Assembly: GCA_002499945.1 (NCBI GenBank)
Contig: DKYP01000016.1
Location: 1 to 30,150, forward strand
Source of the DNA: Lachnoclostridium sp. UBA7097
GTDB taxonomy: Bacteria > Bacillota > Clostridia > Lachnospirales > Lachnospiraceae
Length of the DNA stretch: 30,150 nt
Direction of reading: 5' to 3'
A program made the translations under genes and the position numbers. Below, piece after piece: positions 14,931 through 23,679 of the stretch. The notes beneath the pieces are model-generated. The model saw only the letters and a list, made by a program, of their open reading frames with translations. It was not told the origin of the DNA and did not search any database. Every line of letters starts with the position of its first letter. Position 1 is the stretch's first letter.

Positions 14931-16895
14931 TTATAATGGTTCTATAATATTAAACCCTTTATACTGGCTTGTATCTGTAACATATTCTTTAAGAATTGAA
15001 ATAATTTCCCTGGCATCTTCATTAAAGCCAGAAGAAGTATCTTCATTATATGTTTTAGTTGCAAGCTCATAAAGTTCTGTTTTGGACAATGTAAGAACAG
15101 GAACGCCGCCAGGTTTCTGGCTGTCATTAATTTGTGTATGGAACACAGTACCTTTATAAAGATGCACAAGATACATCTCACCACTGTCTTTAACAGATAT
15201 TATAAATTTTTTCTCTATATTAACTGCTTTTAAACCATCATAATTAATTCCAAGGTAATCAAGTATTAATGATGCAGAAACATATGGCATAACATCTTTA
15301 TTATCCATATAGTGTATATTATGCTTTGATGCAGCACCAGGGTGGCGCAGTTCATATGCCCCGCATAAATACATATTTCTCCATAATCCTGTAATTGCCT
15401 GGTAGCCAAGCTGTTCAAGTGCATCTGCACATAAATAACGTGCTTTCATATTTTTAGGATTATTAAATACAAGATGGTTTGTAATTGTTGCTACCCACTG
15501 GTATTCGCCTTTTTCATAATCTTTTTCTGCTTTTTCCATGATTAAATCTTCAGAACCCATATATTCAATTAACTTTGCTGCCAGTTTTTTCTCAGGAAGT
15601 GGCAGCAGGTTTACAGGGTTCCCGTCATAAAAACCAAGATAACGCTGTATTGCACCACGGGCATTAAAAGAATAATTGCCATAGTGGTCCCTTGTATACC
15701 ATGTTTTACTTATGGAATCAGGGATTACAAGTTCATTCCCGGCTTCATTTAGCTTAACTCCTTTATTGGCAAGCAGAAGTGCCTGGTCGCTTGGAAATTT
15801 ATATGCTGCGGCATTGTCAAGCAGGAAACTTTTAAGGTTGCCAGGGCGTTTATCCATTTTAAAATGTGCAACGCCATGTCCCTGGTATATAGCCTGTACT
15901 TCTTCACCATATTTTACATAAAGGGAATAAAAAAGCCCGCCCCAGAAACTTGCATCTCTTACCCTTGCGCCACGGGGAGTATATGTATTATGCAGTGTAC
16001 CCATTGCATTATCACCAAGGTACAGGACTTTATGGGTATTACTGTAAATACACATATGCGCCCTTGTTTCTGTGTCAGGTGATGGTATAAAAGTAAGGGT
16101 AACACCATCAATAGTTATAGTTTCTTCTTTTTCAACCTGCCATGTAGGAAGTATCATGGACATCCTGCCACGTATTCCAAGAGGGTGGTGCAGGCCTGCA
16201 CCAGCAGAACCTTTAGTGCCACGTTTTAAAAACATTCCGCCCTGGTACTGTAAACGGCGTGCCATTGCAATACCTGCATAAAGGTTATCATCTACAAGTG
16301 ACTGTTCATAGCCTCCTGGTGCAATTACAGGGATTTTGCCATCTTTAATATCCCCTGTCTGTTCCTGTGTTATAAATGCACCAGCACCACCATAATGGTC
16401 AAGGTGTGAATGGCTGTAAATTACTGCTTTTATATTATTATGTATATTTTCACCGGCGGCTTTTTCAGCAAGTTTTAAAGCAACCTGCGCACTTTCAATA
16501 TAATTTCCGCAGTCTATAATAATCCAGCCATTATCTGATTTAATAAATCCAATCATTGCAATATCTATTCCAGATGCAACGTAATAACCGTCTGCCATTT
16601 TTAAGATGCCTGCAAATGTATTATCTTTATTTATCTGCCAGAGATAAGGGTTTACCGTATCAGGAAAACCCTCAAATTCTGGACGGGGATATTTAACAGG
16701 GTCATAAATAATATTCCCGTCATTATCATAAATATTCTGGCCTTTAAGTTCCAGTACCAGATGCGCTTTAGCATTTTCTACATCTTCACATTCAGTTTTA
16801 TATAATTCCTTATCACGGTTCTCTAAAAGTTTTGTATTATAATTATGTGTTATCTTTGTTGCGTCTTTTTCATCTGCATTATAAATATAAGCCAT
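14931..16895 (-). CDS. Alkylsulfatase of the SdsA type (metallo-beta-lactamase fold)
   Basis: A 654-aa enzyme resembling SDS hydrolases, which cleave alkyl sulfates with two zinc ions. The zinc motif is SHSHLDHYGG (161-170; His162, His164, Asp166, His167), and further ligands are expected in TETRAH and GDNAMGTLHN. Near the C-terminus come the dimerisation-type region EKGEYQWVATITNHLVFNN and ELRHP, then an SCP2-like domain (about 530-654) thought to bind the hydrophobic alkyl chain. Pseudomonas SdsA1 is secreted; this protein begins MAYIYNADEKDATK with no signal peptide, so it is probably cytoplasmic. It lies directly after the transporter genes. It does not need formylglycine, so the maturase serves only the other sulfatase. 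Confidence 0.92.
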   Translation of the reverse strand: MAYIYNADEKDATKITHNYNTKLLENRDKELYKTECEDVENAKAHLVLELKGQNIYDNDGNIIYDPVKYPRPEFEGFPDTVNPYLWQINKDNTFAGILKMADGYYVASGIDIAMIGFIKSDNGWIIIDCGNYIESAQVALKLAEKAAGENIHNNIKAVIYSHSHLDHYGGAGAFITQEQTGDIKDGKIPVIAPGGYEQSLVDDNLYAGIAMARRLQYQGGMFLKRGTKGSAGAGLHHPLGIRGRMSMILPTWQVEKEETITIDGVTLTFIPSPDTETRAHMCIYSNTHKVLYLGDNAMGTLHNTYTPRGARVRDASFWGGLFYSLYVKYGEEVQAIYQGHGVAHFKMDKRPGNLKSFLLDNAAAYKFPSDQALLLANKGVKLNEAGNELVIPDSISKTWYTRDHYGNYSFNARGAIQRYLGFYDGNPVNLLPLPEKKLAAKLIEYMGSEDLIMEKAEKDYEKGEYQWVATITNHLVFNNPKNMKARYLCADALEQLGYQAITGLWRNMYLCGAYELRHPGAASKHNIHYMDNKDVMPYVSASLILDYLGINYDGLKAVNIEKKFIISVKDSGEMYLVHLYKGTVFHTQINDSQKPGGVPVLTLSKTELYELATKTYNEDTSSGFNEDAREIISILKEYVTDTSQYKGFNIIEPL

Positions 16896-16919
16896 AATAA
16901 AATTTTCCCCTTTTATTTT

Positions 16920-17972
16920 TTATTTAAGTGCCTGGTTTAAGTATGTGTCATCAAGTAAAGAATTTAAATCAACATCGCTGCCAATAAGTTTATTTTCTTT
17001 TGCAAATTCATACTGGTTTTCAACATGGCTTTTATATATATCTGAAAAAGATGGTTCAAAATAGGAAAATGATGTGTCGTATGAGTAAATTTTCTTTAAA
17101 AGGTCTTCTGTATAATTATCAGTTTTTAAATATCCATACACCTGGTCCGGGTTTTCTTTTGCAAAATCTGCTGCCTTTTTGAATGCTTTTATTAATGCAA
17201 CAGCGGCATCCGGGTCTGAAGATAATGTGTCCTGTTTTGCAGCAAGCACAATACCTGTTCTTTCATCTTCATTGCTAGTAGTATCTGTAATAATAGAGCC
17301 TGTGCCTGCTTCTTCAAGTTGTAATGCAGCACTATAAGCAGTTACATAAGCATCTGCCTGTCCTGATGCCAGTACAGAATTAGCATCTGCCTGCGCATTT
17401 ACAAGTTCAACTGATGACATATCAATATTGTTTTCTTTGCATATATCAGCAAAATATTTATAAAGGATTGTACCAGTTGTTGCAATTACTTTTTTACCAG
17501 CAAGGTCTTTGGCACTTGTAATACCACTGTCTTTATTTGCAATAATTGCATAATTATAATCCTGTGTTGCAGTTGCAATAATTTTAATATCAATTCCGTT
17601 GCTTTTAGCCATTATTGCAGGCAGTTCATTATATACAGCAAAATCAACTTCATCTGCTGCAAATGCTTCATTTATAGCAGGGCCAGCCTGTGCAAATCCC
17701 ATATATTCAGCCTTGTAACCAGCAGCTTTTAATTCTTCATCAATATATCCGAGGCTCTGTGCTAACAAAGCATTTTCAATAAGGACACCACCCTGCCCCG
17801 GGGTTGCAATTTTAACTGTTTTTAATTCCTGTGTATCTTTAGCACTGCTTCCATTATTATTTGCATTTGCACTGTTTCCGCAGCCCTGGAGTGCTAATGA
17901 TAATGTAAGCACTAATGCTGGTACTAATATTTTCTTTAAATTATTAATTTTTAAATTCTTAATTTTAAACAT
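16920..17972 (-). CDS. SsuA-like substrate-binding lipoprotein (sulfonate/sulfate-ester type)
   Basis: A 350-aa ABC-transporter binding protein of the nitrate/sulfonate/taurine group. The N-terminus is a lipoprotein signal: a basic region, the hydrophobic stretch ILVPALVLTLSLALQG, then Cys31 in LQGC. The mature protein has TVKIATPGQGGVLIENALLAQ at its start and AKDLAGKKVIATTGTI, with DADANSVLASGQADA-like motifs usual in the family (actual text VNAQADANSVLASGQADAYV). I start at ATG 17972, where GGAGG lies 8 nt upstream; the in-frame ATG 17987 overlaps that ribosome binding site. Sulfonate oxygenases need O2, so the neighbouring sulfatases suggest a sulfate-ester ligand. Confidence 0.9.
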   Translation of the reverse strand: MFKIKNLKINNLKKILVPALVLTLSLALQGCGNSANANNNGSSAKDTQELKTVKIATPGQGGVLIENALLAQSLGYIDEELKAAGYKAEYMGFAQAGPAINEAFAADEVDFAVYNELPAIMAKSNGIDIKIIATATQDYNYAIIANKDSGITSAKDLAGKKVIATTGTILYKYFADICKENNIDMSSVELVNAQADANSVLASGQADAYVTAYSAALQLEEAGTGSIITDTTSNEDERTGIVLAAKQDTLSSDPDAAVALIKAFKKAADFAKENPDQVYGYLKTDNYTEDLLKKIYSYDTSFSYFEPSFSDIYKSHVENQYEFAKENKLIGSDVDLNSLLDDTYLNQALK

Positions 17973-18002
17973 AATGTTTTCCTCCATTAAATTAAATAAG
18001 TT

Positions 18003-18776
18003 TTATTTTCCTTCGCTTTTTGCAATTTTTTCCCAAGGTGTTATTGTTTCAAAAATAATAGAAATAACTTTATCCATAATAATTCCTGCAAGCCCGATAA
18101 CAACCATACATACAATAACTTTGTCTGAACGCATAAGGCTTCTGGCATCATTCATGCGGTAGCCTATACCTGAAGATGCTGCAATAAGTTCTGATGCAAC
18201 AAGTGCCATCCATGAAACACTAAGTCCGAGTTTCAGCCCGACTAACATCTGTGGAAGGGCGTGTGGCAAATATACTTTTAAAAATGTCTGCCATCTGTTA
18301 AGGTTATATAACCTGGCAACTTCAATATATCCTGCTGGTGTGCTTGTGAATCCGCTTAATGTATTTACAAGTACAGGAAAAGAAGCAGCAATTACAATAA
18401 TAACAACTTTTGAGCCTTCACCAATACCTGCCCATAAGATGATAAGGGGAATCCATGCAATTACAGGAATCTGGCGGATTGCTGTAATAGTTGGCAGAAG
18501 CATTGCGCTTATTTTCTGGCTCATTCCCATCATGGCACCAAGCAGTATTCCTATAACCCCTGATACAAGAAATCCTTTAACAACCCTTAAAAAGCTGACA
18601 GCAAGGTCATTTTGCAGCTGCCCTTGTGATACCATTTCATTAAATGCCATAAAAACATTTTGTATTTTAGGCAGGAGGCTGTTTGGCACATTTGAAAATG
18701 TAGTATACAAATACCATGAAATAACTATAATAACAGGGAGAATTAACCCATATATAAATTTTTTTCCTTTACTCAT
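18003..18776 (-). CDS. SsuC-like ABC transporter permease
   Basis: A 257-aa integral membrane protein with about six hydrophobic segments, of the SsuC/TauC type. The loop that contacts the ATPase is EVARLYNLNRWQTFLKVYLP, an EAA-like motif, followed by LPQMLVGLKLGLSVSWM. The ATG has GAGGT 6 nt upstream. It lies between the ATPase gene (59-nt gap, no gene in it) and the binding-protein gene (30-nt gap), forming a complete importer with them. Confidence 0.93.
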   Translation of the reverse strand: MSKGKKFIYGLILPVIIVISWYLYTTFSNVPNSLLPKIQNVFMAFNEMVSQGQLQNDLAVSFLRVVKGFLVSGVIGILLGAMMGMSQKISAMLLPTITAIRQIPVIAWIPLIILWAGIGEGSKVVIIVIAASFPVLVNTLSGFTSTPAGYIEVARLYNLNRWQTFLKVYLPHALPQMLVGLKLGLSVSWMALVASELIAASSGIGYRMNDARSLMRSDKVIVCMVVIGLAGIIMDKVISIIFETITPWEKIAKSEGK

Positions 18777-18835
18777 GTTTTACCTCATTTCTGCGCTGCT
18801 TTTTGCGCATAAAGCAATGTTTGTGACTGCATATT

Positions 18836-19633
18836 TTACAAAATATCTTTGGCTTCATCTTCCTCATTGCTGTTTTCAAAGAAATAGTCATATATGCGCT
18901 TTTTATATGCAGCAAACCCGGCACTTCCACGTTTCTTTCCATCAACAGGGTTTACCTTAATAATTTCCATAATCCTGCCAGGCCTTGCTGACATTACAAC
19001 AATGCGGTTTCCAAGATAAATTGCTTCATCAATATCATGCGTAACCATAACCATTGTGGTTTTTTCTTCCTGCTGTATGCGTAGGATTTCTTTCTGCATC
19101 TGTATTCTTGTAAGTGCATCAAGTGCGCCAAAAGGTTCATCAAGAAGCAGGATTGTCGGGTTATTGGCAAGCCCCCTTGCAATAGCTGCCCTTTGTGACA
19201 TTCCCCCGGATAACTGTGAGGGATAGCTGTTTTCAAAGCCGGACAACCCTACAAGTTCAAGATGTTTTTTGACATTTGCCTCACGCTCTTCTTTAGAAAG
19301 CTTTTTTAAACCAAAGCCAATATTATCTTTTATTTTTAACCACGGAAGCAGCCTGTGGTCCTGGAAAACCATGCCACATTTCGGGCCAGGGCCGGCTACT
19401 GCGTGGCCATTTCTTTCAACTATTCCGTCTTCATAATCTACAAGCCCGCACATAATTTTAAGCAATGTACTTTTGCCACATCCGCTGTGTCCTACAATAG
19501 TTATAAATTCACCTTTTTTAATGTGTAAGTTAATATCACTAAGAACCTGTACTGGTTTTTTATCTACCAGAAAATGTTTATTCAGATGTTCAACATTTAT
19601 AATATAATTATCTTTATTTTTTCCGGATGCCAT
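18836..19633 (-). CDS. SsuB-like ABC transporter ATP-binding protein
   Basis: A 265-aa ATPase of the nitrate/sulfonate/taurine importer group. Walker A is GHSGCGKST, the Q-loop is MVFQDHRLLPWL, the signature is LSGGMSQRAAIARG, Walker B is ILLLDEPFGALD, and the H-loop is VTHDIDEA. DHRLLPW followed by a short C-terminal arm is typical of SsuB/TauB. The start is ATG 19633 (MASGKNKDNYII), with GGGAG upstream; the frame stays open for 64 more codons but that stretch holds the promoter. It is the first gene of the seven-gene organosulfate operon. Confidence 0.93.
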   Translation of the reverse strand: MASGKNKDNYIINVEHLNKHFLVDKKPVQVLSDINLHIKKGEFITIVGHSGCGKSTLLKIMCGLVDYEDGIVERNGHAVAGPGPKCGMVFQDHRLLPWLKIKDNIGFGLKKLSKEEREANVKKHLELVGLSGFENSYPSQLSGGMSQRAAIARGLANNPTILLLDEPFGALDALTRIQMQKEILRIQQEEKTTMVMVTHDIDEAIYLGNRIVVMSARPGRIMEIIKVNPVDGKKRGSAGFAAYKKRIYDYFFENSNEEDEAKDIL

Positions 19634-19666
19634 ATAGTGTTTCTCCCTTCGCTCTTCATGGATTGT

Positions 19667-19695
19667 ATTATATTTTGCAATTAGTATATTTTCAA
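19667..19695 (-). promoter_or_regulatory. Sigma-A type promoter of the organosulfate operon
   Basis: On the minus strand TTGAAA (19695-19690) and a perfect TATAAT (19672-19667) are separated by 17 bp. Transcription would start near 19660 and enter the SsuB-like gene about 27 nt later. Two palindromes overlap or adjoin the -35 box. Confidence 0.85.
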
Positions 19696-19702
19696 TGAAA
19701 AT
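19688..19702. promoter_or_regulatory. 15-bp perfect palindrome over the -35 box, candidate operator
   Basis: ATTTTCA (19688-19694), a central A, and TGAAAAT (19696-19702) form a perfect inverted repeat that covers the -35 element of the organosulfate promoter. A protein bound here would block RNA polymerase. It lacks the central CG usual for LacI-family sites, so another regulator is possible. Confidence 0.5.
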
Positions 19703-19704
19703 TG

Positions 19705-19720
19705 CTGAAAACGTATTCAG
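19705..19720. promoter_or_regulatory. LacI-type operator candidate
   Basis: CTGAAAACGTATTCAG is symmetrical at 7 of 8 positions around a central CG, matching the general form of LacI-family operators. It lies 10 bp upstream of the -35 box. The LacI-type gene at the end of this operon is the obvious candidate to bind it. TGAAAACGTA recurs at 19831-19840. Confidence 0.55.
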
Positions 19721-19870
19721 GGGTTTTATAACAGAAACAGGATATATCTGGATTATGGCAGGTAATGGCATAATGGAAAATAATAAAAACAGGGTAAAAA
19801 GAGGGATTTTTAATAGAAAATGCAAAATCGTGAAAACGTAACCACAGGCATATTTACTGGCTTTATAGTT

Positions 19871-19927
19871 AAAAAAACACTAAAACTCCATTTATATTCC
19901 TGGTTTTAATGAAGTTTTAGTGTTTTT
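19871..19927 (-). terminator. Terminator of the pspA-ydjGHI operon (bidirectional in form)
   Basis: A long stem with one mismatch is formed by 19875-19891 (AACACTAAAACTCCATT) and 19909-19925, with an 18-nt loop. On the minus strand it is followed by seven T residues. It lies just after the ydjI stop codon and separates that operon from the organosulfate promoter downstream. Confidence 0.85.
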
Positions 19928-19948
19928 ATTATATTGCATAAACAAGGG

Positions 19949-20917
19949 TTATATAAGTTTACGCCCGCAGTTTTGGCAGAATTTGCCTCCTGATGTTTTC
20001 TGTCCGCAGTCCGGGCAGAAATTAGGTATGCCTGCGCCTGCCATTTGTGAACCAGGCTGCCCGTTTCCTGTGTTCTGGTTCATCTGGTTTACCATCTGGC
20101 CTGCCATCTGCATTCCCATCATCATGCCAGCCATATCGCCAGCCGTGCTTCCGCCTTTTAAATTTCCAGATGCCATTGCATCTGTCATGGATACCTGCTG
20201 GTATCTTCCTATATCACCGACCATGCTTTGTGCAGCGTTTTTATTAATCATATCCTGTATTTCTGAAGGATAGTTAAAACTCATAACCTGCAGGTTTGTT
20301 ATTGTTATCCCGTCCCGTATAACCTGCATGTCAAGGTCGTCCTTAATTCCATTTGCAATATCAAAGGCATTGGCTTGCAAGTTAAACATGTCTTTGCCTT
20401 CTTTAGTAATCCATTTCATAAGAAGCTGGTCAATAACTGAGGTTATGCGCAGTTTGACATCTTCAACATTGTACTGCTGCTTAACGCCTGCTATTTTATC
20501 TATAAGTGCCATATAGTCATTAACCTTAAATGCCAGTGTACCATTAGCGCGTACAGGAAGCCCGCCAGGCATACCTGGTGCAGGGATATTTACCGGTGCT
20601 TTGGTACCCCATTTTATTAAAAATTCTTTAGTGTTCACAAAAAGGACTTCTGCACGCATACCGCTGTTAAATCCAAATTTAAATCCTTTTAATGTTGAAA
20701 GGAATGGTATAATCTGTGATTCAATATCATATTCGCCATCATCTTTAAAAATTCCCTCAATCTTGCCATTATAAAGGAATATAGCATCCTGCCCGGGCTT
20801 AATAATAAGCTTTGAGCCTTTTTTAATTTCACGGTTAGACCATTTCCAGAAAATCATATCGTCACGCCATTCTTCCCATTCAACTACATTTGAAAACTGT
20901 CCTGAAAAAAATCCCAT
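19949..20917 (-). CDS. ydjI: SPFH-domain protein with zinc ribbon (YdjI-like)
   Basis: A 322-aa protein like Bacillus subtilis YdjI (323 aa), sometimes annotated virion core protein. The SPFH/band-7 domain occupies roughly residues 30-230. After it comes a Met/Gly/Gln-rich linker and a C-terminal zinc ribbon with CPDCG and CQNCG pairs. In B. subtilis this protein, with YdjG and YdjH, links PspA to the membrane under envelope stress. The ATG has GGAGG 5 nt upstream. It is the last gene of pspA-ydjG-ydjH-ydjI, here as there, and a strong terminator follows. Confidence 0.9.
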   Translation of the reverse strand: MGFFSGQFSNVVEWEEWRDDMIFWKWSNREIKKGSKLIIKPGQDAIFLYNGKIEGIFKDDGEYDIESQIIPFLSTLKGFKFGFNSGMRAEVLFVNTKEFLIKWGTKAPVNIPAPGMPGGLPVRANGTLAFKVNDYMALIDKIAGVKQQYNVEDVKLRITSVIDQLLMKWITKEGKDMFNLQANAFDIANGIKDDLDMQVIRDGITITNLQVMSFNYPSEIQDMINKNAAQSMVGDIGRYQQVSMTDAMASGNLKGGSTAGDMAGMMMGMQMAGQMVNQMNQNTGNGQPGSQMAGAGIPNFCPDCGQKTSGGKFCQNCGRKLI

Positions 20918-20952
20918 AAATAACCTCCTGTATTATACTATAATAAGTAATT

Positions 20953-21717
20953 TTAAAAACTTCTTCCGCCCCCGCTGCTGTGGCTTCCGCCGCCGCCACC
21001 GCCATGGCTGCTGTTATTTTGTGGTTTGTGTGTACGTTTAACAGTTGTATGTGTATATCTGTCAAAACTTCCTATTATTCTTGAATTATTCCTGTCAAGG
21101 TATGTATGGCTGCCTGTTGTTGTACGTCCGCCAGAATTATATGCAATTATTGCAACAGGTACAATACCTGCAATAAGGCATATAACCAGCTGGAAAAGAG
21201 GTGAAAATATTATGCTGTCAAGCTTTGGCGGCTTTCCCATATATGTATATGACTTGTTGCAGAAAGTTTGTATTGCAGAATAATAGTTACCATCAGCCAT
21301 ATCATCATACATATCATCTAATATTTTACTGCATCTTTTATTATTTACCATTTCCTGTGCAGTACCATATCCCTGCACTTCATATATACGGCCGCCAGGG
21401 TGCATTCCAATCATTAATATTATAACATTTTTATCTGGCTTTGCGGCAACAAACTGTTCCATCATATAGCCAAAATCATCACTTCCACTGATATCACTGT
21501 CAGTCCATATATAGACAGATGTATTATATTCTTTAAAGATTTTATTACATAAATTGTTAAGTTCTTTTTCTTCGCTTTCAGATATAATCCCTGCATCATC
21601 CTGTATAATGGTTTCTGCACCTGCCGTCCTGTATACTGAAAGAAACGGGATAAAAGCCATAAAAAATACCAGGATATATTTTATCCTGTATTTACAGTGT
21701 CTGCTATAAGTTACCAT
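20953..21717 (-). CDS. ydjH: TPM-domain membrane protein (YdjH-like)
   Basis: A 254-aa protein, the same length as B. subtilis YdjH. An N-terminal signal or anchor (YILVFFMAFIPFLSV) precedes a TPM domain beginning IIQDDAGIISESEEKELN (about 36-160), then a second membrane helix LFQLVICLIAGIVPVAIIAY and a tail rich in Gly, Ser and His ending SSGGGRSF. I start at ATG 21717, which overlaps the end of ydjG by 7 nt and has GGAGGG 8 nt upstream; an in-frame start at 21756 lies further inside ydjG and adds a non-family segment. Its molecular activity is not known. Confidence 0.88.
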   Translation of the reverse strand: MVTYSRHCKYRIKYILVFFMAFIPFLSVYRTAGAETIIQDDAGIISESEEKELNNLCNKIFKEYNTSVYIWTDSDISGSDDFGYMMEQFVAAKPDKNVIILMIGMHPGGRIYEVQGYGTAQEMVNNKRCSKILDDMYDDMADGNYYSAIQTFCNKSYTYMGKPPKLDSIIFSPLFQLVICLIAGIVPVAIIAYNSGGRTTTGSHTYLDRNNSRIIGSFDRYTHTTVKRTHKPQNNSSHGGGGGGSHSSGGGRSF

Positions 21718-22766
21718 AATAAAGGCCCTCCCATAAGAACAGTAATTATCCGGCATATAATAAACAAAAACAGTGTTATCCCGGCAGCGCCGCTTACAGC
21801 TTTGGCAGCACTTAATGGCGGTTTGCCCGCTATCTTGCCAGTCTGGCCGTTCATTGCAAAGGTATATTCAGAGTGGCCATAGTCATAATAAACCATCCAT
21901 ACAGGGAAAAGGGCATATTCTGCATTTATCTGCTTTGCATGGTAGTCACGGTTTATTATATTTTTAGTGGAATAGCCTTTTATGCTTTCTGAAATATAAT
22001 CATCTATATAACGTGTGACACGCTGCTGTACACGTGGGAACATTTCCCGGTCGGTGTAGTTATATTTTTCTGATACAAAGCCTGCAAGGTATGGTGTGTT
22101 GAAATCTTTCATATTGTTGTAATCAAAAGGTTCAAGCTTATCCATAAGGTCGTCAGGCATTTTTTCAGAGGCATCAGCAGGAACATTATTGTATCTTAAA
22201 TCAACCTTGCGGTATACATCAAAGTGGTTTGTTTTAGTAACAATGGTATCCCCTTCATCATGGGTATGTATACGTGTGCAGTGTGCAATGGCTTCGCCCT
22301 GCCCCTGTAAATCATAAAGCCAGAATGGTACATACATTCCTGCAAGGCTTTTAATCCTGTCAGCCTGTTTAAAATCCTTTGGCATTAAAAGCCCGTGGTG
22401 GCACCATTTTTTAAATGCTGCTTCTGCTTCACTCTTTGATATACTGAAGGGGATAACTTTAGACGGGGCAAGGGCACCGGATAACCTGTCGCCAAGTATA
22501 ACAGGTGAACCACAGAAACTGCATGTAGTAGCTGTGGTATCTTTATCTGTAAGGAGTATAGCACCACAGTTATTACACTGGTACTGGTTTACCTCATCAC
22601 CTTCAAATGTAGAGGAGTGGAAATGTTCTTCAAATTCCTGGAAGTCCCCTGTATTATAATTTTCTATTTCTTCACTATGCCCGCAGCTGTCACAGTACAG
22701 CTTTCCCGTCTGGCTGTTAAAAACCATATCTGCGCCACAGTCAGGGCATTTATACTGGATTACCAT
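21711..22766 (-). CDS. ydjG: Zinc-ribbon membrane protein (YdjG-like)
   Basis: A 351-aa protein close in length to B. subtilis YdjG. It begins with two zinc ribbons: CPDCG with CDSCG (residues 5-30) and CNNCG with CSFCG (about 63-85). A long soluble region follows, containing the GMYVPFWLYDLQGQG motif, and one membrane helix lies near the C-terminus (ITLFLFIICRIITVLMG). It may be annotated as TFIIB-type zinc-ribbon protein, but there is no evidence for a role in transcription. In B. subtilis it belongs to the YdjGHI membrane complex that recruits PspA. Start ATG 22766 follows pspA by 27 nt. Confidence 0.88.
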   Translation of the reverse strand: MVIQYKCPDCGADMVFNSQTGKLYCDSCGHSEEIENYNTGDFQEFEEHFHSSTFEGDEVNQYQCNNCGAILLTDKDTTATTCSFCGSPVILGDRLSGALAPSKVIPFSISKSEAEAAFKKWCHHGLLMPKDFKQADRIKSLAGMYVPFWLYDLQGQGEAIAHCTRIHTHDEGDTIVTKTNHFDVYRKVDLRYNNVPADASEKMPDDLMDKLEPFDYNNMKDFNTPYLAGFVSEKYNYTDREMFPRVQQRVTRYIDDYISESIKGYSTKNIINRDYHAKQINAEYALFPVWMVYYDYGHSEYTFAMNGQTGKIAGKPPLSAAKAVSGAAGITLFLFIICRIITVLMGGPLLW

Positions 22767-22793
22767 ATATTTCCTTTCACGGCGGGTACCCGG

Positions 22794-23477
22794 CTATTTG
22801 CCAAGACTTGCCTTTAAAGCAGCAAGTTCATCTTCCACACCAGAATTAACACCAGGTTCACTGTCATATTTTGCTTTAAGGTCATCTATTGTGTCATGGC
22901 CTGCATTATTCAGCTCTGCCATAGCATTAGCCCTGTCAAGCATCTGGCCTGCCTTTTCCTCCATGCGTTCAAAAGCACTTATGGAACTGTTAGCACCATC
23001 ATGGCTTGATACCATTTCATTAATATGCTCCTGTGTACGTGCAATATTCATCTTTGCCTTAATTGTGTTACGTCTTTCTTCAAGCTTTGCTATATCTTTA
23101 ACAAGCTTATCATTCATTGCACGCATATTTTCTGAATTAGCATGTGCAGTATTATAAACCTGCTGTAATTCAGCCTGTTTGGCAACAAGGTCCTGCTTTT
23201 TCTCAAGAAAGAGCCTTGCATCATTGTCATTGCCGGCAGAAACAGCTTTGGCAGCATAATTCTGTATCTTATTAATTTCATCTGTACATTCATCGAGCTT
23301 TCTTTTGGCACGCTGTTCATCTGCCATAATGGCAGCAGTTTCAGATTTGACCTTGCCAAGGTCACTGTTTAAATTGCGAAGGCACTGGTCAATCATTTTT
23401 TCAGGGTCTTCTGCTTTATCAAGAAGCGCATTAATATTTGATGCCATAATATCTTTAAAACGTGTTAAAATTCCCAT
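22794..23477 (-). CDS. pspA: Phage shock protein A homologue (PspA/IM30)
   Basis: A 227-aa, almost wholly coiled-coil protein of the PspA/Vipp1 (ESCRT-III-like) family, which assembles on damaged membranes. The N-terminus MGILTRFKDIMASNINALLDKAEDPEKMI matches the family, with the first amphipathic helix at 1-20 (text here split: GILTRFKDIMASNINALL, then DKAEDPEKMIDQ). The long helical hairpin follows, and the last ~30 residues are less ordered and acidic. The start is ATG 23477 with AAAGGAGG upstream; the frame is open 39 codons further but that is promoter DNA. It is the first gene of the operon, equivalent to B. subtilis ydjF. Confidence 0.93.
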   Translation of the reverse strand: MGILTRFKDIMASNINALLDKAEDPEKMIDQCLRNLNSDLGKVKSETAAIMADEQRAKRKLDECTDEINKIQNYAAKAVSAGNDNDARLFLEKKQDLVAKQAELQQVYNTAHANSENMRAMNDKLVKDIAKLEERRNTIKAKMNIARTQEHINEMVSSHDGANSSISAFERMEEKAGQMLDRANAMAELNNAGHDTIDDLKAKYDSEPGVNSGVEDELAALKASLGK

Positions 23478-23535
23478 AAAATCCTCCTTTTTAAAATATG
23501 GAATAAAATATATTGAACCGCCACAACTATTATTT

Positions 23536-23564
23536 ATAGTAAAACTTTTTGTTTCAAATGTCAA
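23536..23564 (-). promoter_or_regulatory. Sigma-A type promoter of the pspA operon
   Basis: On the minus strand a perfect TTGACA (23564-23559) and TACTAT (23541-23536) are separated by 17 bp. Transcription would start near 23529, about 50 nt before pspA. TGAAAC, the -35 of sigma-W promoters, is also present here, but no CGTA follows at the right distance. Confidence 0.75.
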
Positions 23565-23679
23565 GCATATAATTGTAAAAATAGTATTTTGCAAGTATTA
23601 CATTTATTTAAACTGGCTGGCATTTTTTATAAACTTCTGGCAGGCTCTTGTAATTACGGGCAAAATCCTGTAACATGGA

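Noticed and set aside
19634..19825. 64-residue hydrophobic N-terminal extension of the SsuB-like ATPase
   Set aside because: It contains the -35/-10 promoter and both palindromes; ATPases of this type have no such segment.
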